Shown here: piece by piece, positions 48,919 through 56,694 of the stretch
Layout of the letters: every line of letters starts with the position of its first letter
How positions within the stretch are numbered: the first letter of the stretch is position 1
Origin: Arthrobacter sp. efr-133-R2A-120
GTDB lineage: Bacteria; Actinomycetota; Actinomycetes; Actinomycetales; Micrococcaceae
Reading direction: 5' to 3'
NCBI RefSeq assembly: GCF_030209835.1
Contig: NZ_JARVRF010000019.1
Coordinates: forward strand, 81,171-145,170
Length of the DNA stretch: 64,000 nt
Program-made: the position numbers and the translations under genes
Notes under the pieces: generated by a model
Told to the model about the DNA's origin: nothing
The model's database searches: none
The model's input: only the letters and a program-made list of their open reading frames with translations

Positions 48919-49003
48919 CGGCTTCCCTCAATTCTCTCACCCCCGAACGGGCCTCCCAAACCGCGCCGGGCGCAGCTACCCGCGGCCGGAGGCTCGCGGC
49001 GGC

Positions 49004-49009
49004 TAAGAT
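49004..49009 (+). promoter_or_regulatory. candidate -10 of the fabG-type gene
   Basis: TAAGAT lies 62 nt before ATG 49072; the leader then contains GGAGAG as a ribosome site. No clear -35. Confidence 0.35.
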
Positions 49010-49071
49010 CGATGCAGGAAATCACCCACTTTCAAGCGGCACGGTGCTGCCGCGGAACTCTGGAGAGCAGC

Positions 49072-49797
49072 ATGTCTGAAGCAGTATCAACCGCCCGCAG
49101 TGTCCTCATCACGGGCGGAAACCGCGGCATCGGCCTGGCTATCGCAGAGGCATTCCTCGCCAACGGTGACAACGTCGCCGTGACGTACCGCAGCGAAACG
49201 CCCCTTCCCGAGGGCATCCTTGGCGTCAAGGCCGATGTGACCGACGAGGCTTCCCTCGATGCCGCGTTCAAGGAAGTCGAGGCCGCCCACGGACCTGTTG
49301 AGGTTTTGGTAGCCAACGCGGGAATCACCAAGGACACCCTGCTTTTGCGCATGAGCGAGGACGACTTCACCTCCGTCATCGACACCAACCTCACTGGTGC
49401 CTTCCGGGTCATCAAGCGGGCTTCGAAGGGCATGATCCGCCTGCGCAAGGGCCGGGTTGTGCTGATCTCTTCCGTGTCTGGCCTCTACGGTGCCCCGGGA
49501 CAGATCAATTACTCGGCCTCGAAGGCCGGCATGGTGGGCATTGCCCGTTCCCTCACCCGGGAACTTGGCAGCCGGGGCATCACGGCGAACGTGGTCGCAC
49601 CGGGTTTCATCAACACCGACATGACCGCGGAGCTTCCCGAAGACACCCAGAAAGCCTACTTGGCGAGTGTTCCGGCCGGCCGCTTTGCAGAGGCCTCCGA
49701 GGTCGCCAACGTGGTCCGCTGGATTGCCAGTGACGAAGCCGCATACATTTCCGGTGCCGTCATCCCCGTGGATGGCGGCCTGGGCATGGGCCACTAG
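49072..49797 (+). CDS. fabG: 3-oxoacyl-ACP reductase (FabG-like SDR)
   Basis: 241-residue short-chain dehydrogenase. Cofactor motif LITGGNRGIGLAIAEAF (about 12-28), NAG in LVANAGITKD, and the catalytic Ser-Tyr-Lys set in ISSVSGLYGAPGQINYSASK (Y-x3-K). It reduces 3-oxoacyl-ACP in fatty-acid synthesis. ATG 49072 is chosen for the GGAGAG 6 nt upstream. The next gene is a second, divergent SDR 88 nt later, an arrangement like mycobacterial fabG1-inhA. Confidence 0.9.
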   Translation: MSEAVSTARSVLITGGNRGIGLAIAEAFLANGDNVAVTYRSETPLPEGILGVKADVTDEASLDAAFKEVEAAHGPVEVLVANAGITKDTLLLRMSEDDFTSVIDTNLTGAFRVIKRASKGMIRLRKGRVVLISSVSGLYGAPGQINYSASKAGMVGIARSLTRELGSRGITANVVAPGFINTDMTAELPEDTQKAYLASVPAGRFAEASEVANVVRWIASDEAAYISGAVIPVDGGLGMGH

Positions 49798-49885
49798 ATC
49801 ACCAATCCCGCTGGCATGATTGACTCGGGACCAATAGATCTTGGATGTTTTGAACAAGTTGGACGTTTTGAATAAAGGAGCATGA

Positions 49886-50635
49886 ATGGGACTGCTGGAC
49901 AACAAGACGGCAATCGTCACCGGTTCTTCACGCGGCATCGGCGCTGAAGTAGCCAAGATCCTGGCTGGCGAGGGCGCCGCCGTCGTCGTCAATTACCGCC
50001 AGAAGGCCCCCCGGGCCAACAAGGTAGTGGGCGAGATCCAAGCAAGCGGCGGCCGCGCTGTAGCCGTCGGCGCGGACCTGACCACCCAGGAAGGCGTCCA
50101 GGCGCTGGCCAGCGCGGCCATGGAGGAATTCGGTTCGCTGAACGTCCTCGTGCTCAACGCTTCCGGCGGCATGGAATCCGGCATGGAGGAGGACTACGCC
50201 CTCAAGCTGAACCGCGATGCCCAGATCAACATGCTCAACGCGGCAGTTCCGTTGATGCCGGAAGGTTCACGCGTGGTGTTCGTCACGAGCCACCAGGCGC
50301 ACTTCGTCGAGACCGTGCCTACGATGCCCGAGTACGAGCCCGTAGCCCGCAGCAAGCGCGCCGGCGAAGACGCATTGCGCGGACTGCTCCCGGACCTTGC
50401 CGACAAGGGCATCTCGCTCGTCGTGGTTTCCGGCGACATGATCGAGGGCACCGTGACGGCCACCTTGCTGGACCGCTCCAACCCGGGCGCCATTGAGGCC
50501 CGCCGGGCCGAGGCCGGCAAGCTGTACTCGGTGGAGGAATTCGCCGCCGAGGTGGCAAAGATGGTCACGGCCGACGTCGAGAGCGGCCACACCGAATACG
50601 TCGGCGGCGCCGACTACTTCGGCAAGAGCGCCTGA
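49886..50635 (+). CDS. SDR-family oxidoreductase with an enoyl-reductase-like active site
   Basis: 249 residues. The N-terminus has the classical cofactor motif IVTGSSRGIGAEVAKIL (about 9-25), yet the catalytic pair is Y-x6-K (YEPVARSK, about 151-158), the spacing of enoyl-ACP reductases, and not the Y-x3-K of FabG. FabL of Bacillus combines these features. Coming directly after a fabG, it may be the enoyl-ACP reductase or a related NADPH reductase; this is inference. AAAGGAG precedes ATG 49886. A strong terminator follows. Confidence 0.82.
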   Translation: MGLLDNKTAIVTGSSRGIGAEVAKILAGEGAAVVVNYRQKAPRANKVVGEIQASGGRAVAVGADLTTQEGVQALASAAMEEFGSLNVLVLNASGGMESGMEEDYALKLNRDAQINMLNAAVPLMPEGSRVVFVTSHQAHFVETVPTMPEYEPVARSKRAGEDALRGLLPDLADKGISLVVVSGDMIEGTVTATLLDRSNPGAIEARRAEAGKLYSVEEFAAEVAKMVTADVESGHTEYVGGADYFGKSA

Positions 50636-50658
50636 TCACCCTTTAGCGCATCAAGAAG

Positions 50659-50702
50659 CGGCCCGGGACTGTCTGAATGACACAGTCCCGGGCCGTTTCT
50701 TC
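50659..50702. terminator. terminator between the SDR gene and serB
   Basis: CGGCCCGGGACTGT (50659-50672) and ACAGTCCCGGGCCG (50682-50695) form a perfect 14-bp stem with a 9-nt loop, followed by TTTCTTCGTT. It lies between convergent genes and can act for both. Confidence 0.85.
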
Positions 50703-50721
50703 GTTGCGCGTGAATTCCCGC

Positions 50722-51615
50722 CTAAACGCCGGCGATATGCCGGACGGCGTCCAGGTACGGCATGTTGATGGCGGCATCGGCTACCGCCCGGACGGCAGGC
50801 TTGGCGTTGAACGCCACACCGATGCCCGCAGCGCCCAGCATGTCGAGGTCATTCGCGCCGTCACCCACGGCAATGGTGTGCTCCAGGTCGATTCCCTCGG
50901 CGGCTGCCCACTCGCGAAGGTATTTCTCCTTGGCGGCGCGGTCGATCACGTCGCCAACGACTTTGCCCGTGAGGAAGCCGTCAACGATTTCAAGTTCATT
51001 TGCGATCCAGTAGTCCAGCCCGAGTTCCTCAGCGATAGGCCGCAGGATCTGGTTGAAGCCACCGGACACCACCGCCACCGCATGGCCGGCGGCCTTGAAT
51101 GCAGCCACGAGTTCGGCCGCCCCCTCGCTGAGGCGCACCTCGGCGCGGACGGCGTCGACGACGGCGGTCGGCAGGCCTGCGAGGACCGCCACCCGGGCGT
51201 GAAGGCTTTGTGCGAAGTCCAGTTCGCCGCGCATCGCGGCCTCCGTGACGGCCGCTACCTCCTCGCGTTTGCCGGCATGTGCGGCAAGCAGTTCGATCAC
51301 TTCCTGCTGGATCAGGGTGGAGTCCACATCCATGATCAGCAGCTTGCGCGACGCGTCACGCAGCGCGTCGGCGACGATCGCCGTGTCCATGCCCGGTGCG
51401 GCGGCCTCGGCGACCCTGCGCCGGATGCCTGATAAATCGGCGACGGTAGCCCCGTCAACGGCCAGGCCCATGGTGTAGACCCCGAAGCGCTCGTCGCCCG
51501 AACGCGACTCCGACGTGAAGGAAGCCCCCGATCCGGACAGCACCTTGCGCAGGTGTTCAAGCTCCGAAGGGGACAAATTCACGCCATAGCTGACCGCGGT
51601 CAAGTTCGAACTCAT
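50722..51615 (-). CDS. serB: phosphoserine phosphatase
   Basis: 297 residues. The HAD motif LLIMDVDSTLIQQEVIEL (about 92-109) carries the catalytic Asp pair, with AVVSGGFNQILRPIAEELGL (about 178-197) as motif II and AVGDGANDLDMLGAAGIGVA (about 250-269) as the metal-binding motif. The N-terminal 90 residues form an ACT-like regulatory domain. It makes L-serine from phosphoserine. ATG 51615 is 7 nt after a TAAGAT -10, so the mRNA is probably leaderless. Confidence 0.95.
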   Translation of the reverse strand: MSSNLTAVSYGVNLSPSELEHLRKVLSGSGASFTSESRSGDERFGVYTMGLAVDGATVADLSGIRRRVAEAAAPGMDTAIVADALRDASRKLLIMDVDSTLIQQEVIELLAAHAGKREEVAAVTEAAMRGELDFAQSLHARVAVLAGLPTAVVDAVRAEVRLSEGAAELVAAFKAAGHAVAVVSGGFNQILRPIAEELGLDYWIANELEIVDGFLTGKVVGDVIDRAAKEKYLREWAAAEGIDLEHTIAVGDGANDLDMLGAAGIGVAFNAKPAVRAVADAAINMPYLDAVRHIAGV

Positions 51616-51622
51616 GGCTGCA

Positions 51623-51628
51623 ATCTTA
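51623..51628 (-). promoter_or_regulatory. -10 element of a leaderless serB promoter
   Basis: On the minus strand TAAGAT is followed by 7 nt and ATG 51615, without a ribosome site. Confidence 0.5.
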
Positions 51629-51726
51629 GCGAGGGCGGAACCGCCGCCCGAATTCCTGTTTCATTCATGGCGGCGCGCAAACAGTGTGACCGAAGTTTCG
51701 GTTATCAATCGCCCCCGTTTTTGTCC

Positions 51727-51732
51727 TAGTGT
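51727..51732 (+). promoter_or_regulatory. -10 element of a leaderless ABC ATPase promoter
   Basis: TAGTGT ends 8 nt before ATG 51741. TTATCA at 51702-51707 is a weak -35 at 19 nt. No ribosome site precedes the ATG. Confidence 0.45.
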
Positions 51733-51740
51733 CTACTCCT

Positions 51741-52526
51741 ATGAGTGATGTTCTTGAATTGGCTTCCGTCAGCGTTGTCCGAGGTACCAAGACCCTGCTG
51801 GACAAGGTTGACTGGCAGGTCAATGAAGGCGAACGCTGGGTCATCCTCGGTCCCAACGGCGCCGGCAAGACCACTCTGCTCCAGATCGCCGCCGCACGGA
51901 TGCATCCCACCAGCGGGAAAGCCGGGATCCTTGACGAGACGCTTGGCCGCGTGGACGTGTTTGAGCTCCGTCCGCGCATCGGCCTTTCCTCCGCGGCCTT
52001 GGCCACCCAGATCCCGGAACAGGAAAACGTGCTGAACGTCGTGGTCACCGCTGCCTACGGTGTGACCGGCCGCTGGCGCGAAGGATACGAGCGCGACGAC
52101 GAGCGCCGGGCCTTCGGTCTCCTCAATGAGTGGGGCATGGGTCCGCTGCTGAACCGCTCCTTCTCCTCGCTTTCCGAAGGTGAGCGCAAGCGCGTGCAGA
52201 TCGCCCGGGCCCTCATGACCGATCCGGAGCTGCTCCTGCTCGACGAGCCGGCAGCCGGCCTGGACCTTGGCGGACGCGAAGAGCTCGTCCACAAACTCGG
52301 TGAGCTCGCCCGCGACGAGGACGCTCCGGCAATGGTCCTTGTCACGCACCACCTTGAAGAGGTTCCTCCGGGATTCACCCACGCCATGCTGCTTCGCGAC
52401 GGCGGGGTGGTTGCCGCAGGACCCATCGAGGAAGTCCTCACCGCAGAACACCTCAGCAACACCTTCGGCCTGCCCCTGGACGTGACCGAAAACTCCGGCC
52501 GCTACACGGCCACCGCCCGCCGCTAG
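51741..52526 (+). CDS. orphan ABC transporter ATP-binding protein
   Basis: 261 residues. Walker A GPNGAGKTT (about 37-45), signature LSEGERKRVQIARAL (about 142-156), Walker B LLLLDEPAAGLDL (about 162-174) and H-loop VLVTHHLEEVP (about 196-206). There is no permease beside it: the next gene is a TSUP permease that does not use ATPases. It resembles the single iron/molybdate-type ATPases (YlmA/ModF-like) common in actinobacteria. ATG 51741 is supported by the leaderless promoter; GTG 51729 is less likely. Confidence 0.85.
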   Translation: MSDVLELASVSVVRGTKTLLDKVDWQVNEGERWVILGPNGAGKTTLLQIAAARMHPTSGKAGILDETLGRVDVFELRPRIGLSSAALATQIPEQENVLNVVVTAAYGVTGRWREGYERDDERRAFGLLNEWGMGPLLNRSFSSLSEGERKRVQIARALMTDPELLLLDEPAAGLDLGGREELVHKLGELARDEDAPAMVLVTHHLEEVPPGFTHAMLLRDGGVVAAGPIEEVLTAEHLSNTFGLPLDVTENSGRYTATARR

Positions 52527-52545
52527 GCCGGGGCAGCGAAAAGCA

Positions 52546-53331
52546 GTGGAGATCCTTAACGGCATCCTGATTTTTTTCGCGGGCTTGTGGGCCGGAACCA
52601 TCAACAGCGTGGTCGGCTCCGGCACGCTGGTCACGTTCCCGGTCCTCATCGCCCTGGGCTACGCACCCGTCACCGCGACCATCAGCAACGCCATGGGGCT
52701 TGTGGCAGGCAACGTGACAGGGGCCTGGGGCTACCGCCACGAACTCAGGGGCCGTGGCCGGCAACTCCTCAGGCTCTTGCCCGCGTCGCTGCTCGGCGGC
52801 ATCACGGGTGCCTGGCTGCTGCTGCACCTCCCGGAGAAGGTCTTCTACTACGCCGCTCCCATCCTGATCGTCGTCGCGCTGCTCATGGTGCTTTTCCAGC
52901 CCAAACTCCAACGGTGGGTGCAGGACCGGGCAGGCAACCCGGAGCACGCCATCCATGACAAGCGCCACACCGTTGTCCTTGTGGTCCTGGTGTACCTCGC
53001 AGGGGTCTATGGCGGTTATTTCGTGGCGGCCCAGGGCATCCTGCTGGTCGGCATTCTGGGTGTCTTCATGACCGGCACCATCCAGAACGCCAACGCGATG
53101 AAGAACATCCTCGTGCTGGCCGTCAACGTGGTGGCAGCGTGCTCCTACCTCCTGTTTGCCTTTGGCCGGATCGAATGGCCGGTGGTGGCCGTCATTGCGG
53201 TCAGTTCGTTGATCGGCGGATTGGTGGGCTCCAAAGTGGGCCGGCGCCTGAAGCCCCTCGCGCTGCGCATCGTGATCTTCGCGCTCGGCATCGTGGCCCT
53301 CGGCTTCATGATCGCCAACCTGCTGAAATAG
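52546..53331 (+). CDS. TauE/SafE (TSUP) family permease
   Basis: 261 residues with eight predicted membrane helices and the TSUP repeat pattern (WAGTINSVVGSGTLVTFPVL about 15-34; the second half has VYGGYFVAAQGILLVGIL about 153-170). Members export or import sulfite, sulfonates or sulfoacetate. No sulfur genes are adjacent, so the substrate is open. GTG 52546 lies 19 nt after the ATPase stop and the TrmH gene follows 6 nt after its end, suggesting one transcript of three genes. Confidence 0.87.
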   Translation: MEILNGILIFFAGLWAGTINSVVGSGTLVTFPVLIALGYAPVTATISNAMGLVAGNVTGAWGYRHELRGRGRQLLRLLPASLLGGITGAWLLLHLPEKVFYYAAPILIVVALLMVLFQPKLQRWVQDRAGNPEHAIHDKRHTVVLVVLVYLAGVYGGYFVAAQGILLVGILGVFMTGTIQNANAMKNILVLAVNVVAACSYLLFAFGRIEWPVVAVIAVSSLIGGLVGSKVGRRLKPLALRIVIFALGIVALGFMIANLLK

Positions 53332-53337
53332 GAACCC

Positions 53338-54156
53338 GTGACTTTCCACTACCTCGAAACCGCCGACGACCCGCGTGTTTCCGACTACACGCAACTGACG
53401 GATGTCCACCTCCGCAAGCTCCGCGAGCCCGTGGAAGGCATGTACATCGCAGAGTCGTCACGGGTGCTGAGACGCGCCCTCGCAGCCGGGCACCAGCCCC
53501 GTTCCTTCTTCCTCGCGGAGAAATGGCTGGAAGACCTCGACGACGTTTTCCAACAGTTCCCCGAGGTGCCGGTCTATATCGGCAAGTCTTCCCTGCTTGA
53601 GGAAATCACCGGATTCCACCTGCACCGCGGTGCCATGGCAGCCATGCACCGGCCCGCGCCCGTGCCCCTCGAAGAACTTCTCGCCGATTGCGTTCGTGCA
53701 CGAGGGCGATCAAGGATCGCAGTGCTTGAAGACCTTACCGACCATACGAATGTCGGAGCCGTGTTCAGGTCAGCCGCGGCCATTGGCGTTGACGCCGTGC
53801 TTGTGACGCCTCAGTGTGCCGATCCGTTGTACCGGCGCTCGATCAGGGTCAGTATGGGCACCGTTTTCCAGGTGCCGTGGACAAGGATCGACCCGTGGCC
53901 GGCTAGCATCGAACAGCTGAAAGAGGCGGGCTACTTCGTGGCAGGCATGTCCCTGGGGGAGGGGGCCATCACTCTGGATGAGCTGGTGGCCCAGGATCAT
54001 CAAAACCTGGTGCTGGTTTTCGGAACCGAAGGCGACGGGCTGAAGCCCGAGACAGATCAATTACTTGATGCCCGAGTGACGATTCCGATGTTGAACGGCG
54101 TCGACTCGCTGAACGTTGCTGCGTCGTCGGCTGTGGCCTTCTACGCGACGAGGTAA
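53338..54156 (+). CDS. SpoU/TrmH-family RNA 2'-O-methyltransferase
   Basis: 272 residues. An N-terminal substrate-binding domain (about 15-105, with EGMYIAESSRVLRRAL) precedes the SPOUT methyltransferase domain whose knot motifs are TNVGAVFRSAAAIGVDAVL (about 139-157), VLVFGTEGDGL (about 223-233) and IPMLNGVDSLNVAASSAVAF (about 246-265). It methylates a ribose of rRNA or tRNA using SAM; the site is not known. GTG 53338 begins 6 nt after the permease stop. Confidence 0.9.
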   Translation: MTFHYLETADDPRVSDYTQLTDVHLRKLREPVEGMYIAESSRVLRRALAAGHQPRSFFLAEKWLEDLDDVFQQFPEVPVYIGKSSLLEEITGFHLHRGAMAAMHRPAPVPLEELLADCVRARGRSRIAVLEDLTDHTNVGAVFRSAAAIGVDAVLVTPQCADPLYRRSIRVSMGTVFQVPWTRIDPWPASIEQLKEAGYFVAGMSLGEGAITLDELVAQDHQNLVLVFGTEGDGLKPETDQLLDARVTIPMLNGVDSLNVAASSAVAFYATR

Positions 54157-54186
54157 CGAACGGCAGGCAGGAAAATCTGAGTCGAG

Positions 54187-54456
54187 TCAGGGTGCCCAGA
54201 CATGCATCTGCTGCACGTCGATGCTGTCCGTGCCGAGCCGTGCGAGGCTCGCCTCGGTGCACTCGCGGAGATAGCCCTTGGGGAAGGCCTCCGAGACCGG
54301 CGTATCGGCCGCCGCGGGCCATTGCCTGTTCTTCGGCGAGGCCTTGGTCGCGACGACCACCGGCTCCTGCCGATCGGTGAGCACCTTCCCGATCAGCTGC
54401 TCGCTGTGTCCGTCGCCATATCCCATGGCAGCCCTGACGCGTCCTGACCGGGTCAT
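54187..54456 (-). pseudogene. aldo/keto reductase remnant
   Basis: About 79 in-frame residues of a typical aldo/keto reductase ([47 protein letters not shown]) remain, but the N-terminal cofactor segment that should precede GYGDG is missing and a stop follows HVWAP, so the last two thirds of the barrel are gone. The present ATG at 54456 reads 10 unrelated residues first. No matching continuation is visible on either side, so this is a decayed gene and not a frameshift of one base. Confidence 0.75.
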
Positions 54457-54472
54457 TCGCTTGCTCGAGTCA

Positions 54473-54640
54473 TCACCGCAGGGGATCGTCTTTGCGCCGT
54501 GCCGCCTGCTTCAGCTCGGCGATCCGCAGCCGAAGGAAAACAATGACGAGGACCAGGGCGTACACCGCCAGTCCGGCCAGCACGAACGTGACGATCGCGT
54601 ACAGAACCCCAATAACACTGAAGGCTGGACTTAAATTCAC
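54473..54640 (-). CDS. small membrane protein, 55 residues
   Basis: An uninterrupted frame from GTG 54640 to TGA 54473, preceded by GGGGGG about 5 nt upstream. A single long hydrophobic helix (about residues 8-37, [20 protein letters not shown]) is followed by a basic, charged tail ([16 protein letters not shown]), so the C-terminus should be cytoplasmic. Not recognised; hypothetical. It is divergent from the carboxymuconolactone decarboxylase gene and sits just upstream of the reductase remnant on the same strand. Confidence 0.6.
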   Translation of the reverse strand: MNLSPAFSVIGVLYAIVTFVLAGLAVYALVLVIVFLRLRIAELKQAARRKDDPLR

Positions 54641-54732
54641 TGGTTCCCCCCAATAATCGTTAGCCCTAGGCTACGCGGGCGGGGACAGTTATCAGATCAG
54701 GTGGACGCCGCCCTCTGGCTTCACGGCGTCAC

Positions 54733-54759
54733 TGTCACAGATCGGGCGCGGGCGGTGTC
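54733..54759 (+). promoter_or_regulatory. ECF41-type promoter of the CMD-sigma operon
   Basis: TGTCACA (54733-54739), 16 nt, TGTC (54756-54759). ECF41 sigma factors are reported to use TGTCACA at -35 and CGTC at -10, so this differs by one base in the -10. It lies 40 nt before ATG 54800 and would drive both the decarboxylase and the sigma gene, giving autoregulation. Confidence 0.6.
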
Positions 54760-54799
54760 TTCATGTCGTAGGACCCAGAACCGACCCGCAGGAGGAGTC

Positions 54800-55375
54800 A
54801 TGACCAGCAGGATCCCGGCCGCAGAGATCACCGGTTTCTACGGCGCACTCATCAAGAAGTTCAGCGCGAAGATGTTTGGCAAAGTCCCGGAATCGCTGGG
54901 CGTCATGTGGCACAACCAGCCCGTTCTCAAGGCATCCATGGGCTTTGGACAGAAGCTGCAGAAGTGGAACAGCTGTGACGAGTCGCTGAAGTCCTACGCG
55001 CACATGGCCGTGGCCTCACTCATCGGTTGCACGTGGTGCCTGGACTACAACTACTTCATGGCCCACAACCACGGCCTCGACCTGGAAAAGGCACAGCAGA
55101 TCCCGCGCTGGCGTGATTCCGGGGTCTTCACGCCCCTGGAGCGGGACGTGCTGGAATATGCCGAAGCGATGAGCACGACCCCCGTAACGGTCACTGACGA
55201 GCTCGCTGCCCGGCTGCTGGAGCAGCTCGGCGCACCGGCCCTGGTTGAGCTGACCAGCGTTATCAGCTTTGCCAACCTCACGACCCGCGGCAATGTCGCC
55301 CTCGGCATTGAGTCCGAGGGATTCGCGGATGCCTGTGGCTTGAAGCCGTTCGCGGCACGAAGCGGTGCGCGGTAG
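54800..55375 (+). CDS. carboxymuconolactone decarboxylase (AhpD-like) protein
   Basis: 191 residues of the CMD/AhpD superfamily. The redox CxxC motif is IGCTWCLDYN (about 74-83), with a conserved His-containing segment FMAHNHGLDLE next to it. Such proteins are the usual partners of ECF41 sigma factors. Thiol peroxidase or decarboxylase-like activity is possible, with no substrate known. ATG 54800 is fixed by GGAGGAG 7 nt upstream. The sigma gene begins 10 nt after its stop. Confidence 0.88.
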   Translation: MTSRIPAAEITGFYGALIKKFSAKMFGKVPESLGVMWHNQPVLKASMGFGQKLQKWNSCDESLKSYAHMAVASLIGCTWCLDYNYFMAHNHGLDLEKAQQIPRWRDSGVFTPLERDVLEYAEAMSTTPVTVTDELAARLLEQLGAPALVELTSVISFANLTTRGNVALGIESEGFADACGLKPFAARSGAR

Positions 55376-55385
55376 CGTGGCGGGC

Positions 55386-56285
55386 ATGAGTAGCTCCGGC
55401 GCCACCGACAGCTTGGACCATTTCGTCGCCCATCGCAGCCTGCTCTTCACCGTCGCCTACGAAATGCTCGGCTCCGCCGCCGATGCCGAGGACGTGGTGC
55501 AGGAGGCCTGGCTGCGGTGGTCTGACCTGGGCGCCGGAGCCCGCGCGGAGGTACGTGACCCGCGGGCCTATTTCGTCCGTATCGTCACCCGCCAGGCGCT
55601 CAACCGCCGCCGCGCGCTGTCACGACGGCGGGAGGATTACGTCGGGGAATGGCTGCCCGAGCCCCTGCTCACCGTGCCGGATGTCGCCGAGGACGTGGAA
55701 CTGGCCGAAAGCGTCTCGATCGCCATGCTCACGGTTCTCGAATCGCTCACCCCTGTGGAGCGGGCGGTCTTCGTACTACGGGAGGTTTTCGACGTGCCCT
55801 ACGAGGAGATTGCCGAGGCCGTCGGCAAGTCAGCGGCAGCCGTGCGCCAGATCGTCAGCCGTGCGCGCTCTCATGTGGCCGCCCGCCGCCCCCGCATGCG
55901 CGTGGACCGCAGCGAGCAGCAGCAAGTCGTCGAACGGTTCCTGGCGGCGGTCACCACCGGGGATGTACAGGGCTTGATGGATGTGTTGGCGCCTGACGTC
56001 GTACTCATCGCCGACGGCGGCGGCCTCGCGCAGGCGGTTCGGGTGCCCGTGTACGGTGCGAAGAAGGTAACAAATCTGCTGCGGTCCTTCCCGGAGGCCG
56101 CGCTCAGCCCGAAAATCGCTCTGCTTTGGCTCAACGGCGGCCTCGGCATCCGGATCGACGACGAAGCAGGCGGTCCGTCACTCATCAGCCTGGTGGTGGA
56201 GGACGGCAGGATCGCACGGATCTTCGCCATGCGGAACCCGGACAAGCTCGGCCACTTGGAGGAGGAGACCCGGCTGGCGCGCTAG
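55386..56285 (+). CDS. ECF41-type RNA polymerase sigma factor
   Basis: 299 residues. Sigma-70 region 2 (about 12-80: HRSLLFTVAYEMLGSAADAE) and region 4 (about 115-165: TPVERAVFVLREVFDVPYEE) are followed by a SnoaL-like C-terminal domain (about 185-290). ECF41 signatures are present: WLPEP in the linker (about 92-96), DGGG (near 212) and RNPDKLGHL at the end. In this group the C-terminal domain regulates the sigma core in place of a separate anti-sigma factor. The gene follows its probable target gene (CMD) by 10 nt. Confidence 0.92.
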   Translation: MSSSGATDSLDHFVAHRSLLFTVAYEMLGSAADAEDVVQEAWLRWSDLGAGARAEVRDPRAYFVRIVTRQALNRRRALSRRREDYVGEWLPEPLLTVPDVAEDVELAESVSIAMLTVLESLTPVERAVFVLREVFDVPYEEIAEAVGKSAAAVRQIVSRARSHVAARRPRMRVDRSEQQQVVERFLAAVTTGDVQGLMDVLAPDVVLIADGGGLAQAVRVPVYGAKKVTNLLRSFPEAALSPKIALLWLNGGLGIRIDDEAGGPSLISLVVEDGRIARIFAMRNPDKLGHLEEETRLAR

Positions 56286-56694
56286 CCGCTCAGACCCTCC
56301 ATTGCGATCTCGGCGCAAGTCGGCGTGGCCTCGTACAGCTGAAGTGGGATCCACCGCTCCACATGCGGACTTCTGAGACAAAGTGCAGCATGATTCTTTG
56401 GCTGGGGTCTGCTGTCTCTTCGCCAACTCGAGCCCGCGATTCCGACCCGTCGAACACTAGACGGGCGAGCCAAGCAACAGCCGGCGCTCTGCCCCGGTCG
56501 GGCACGCCTGCGGCGCGAAGGGTCTGAGCGTCGTTATCCGGCTCATCCGATAGGTGGACCAGGCAAAACCGAATCGGCGCACAATCTAGTCCCCGAGGAT
56601 GACGTTTCCCTCGACGCCGCAAAATAAAGTGAAAGACGGCTATCACCTTTGGTGTTGCTGATTCCAAGTCAATCAGAGGTTAGGGGACAACTTG
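56286..56694. other. gene-poor gap of about 0.4 kb
   Basis: No open frame here has coding bias, a ribosome site or recognisable similarity. Codon-position GC bias is lost compared with both neighbours, so this may be decayed DNA. The final 40 nt must hold the promoter and ribosome site (AGGGGA) of the secreted-protein gene at 56695. Confidence 0.4.

Noticed and set aside
56290..56667. Minus-strand open frames in the gap before the secreted-protein gene
   Set aside because: No ribosome site, no codon bias and no recognisable motif; treated as non-coding or decayed DNA.
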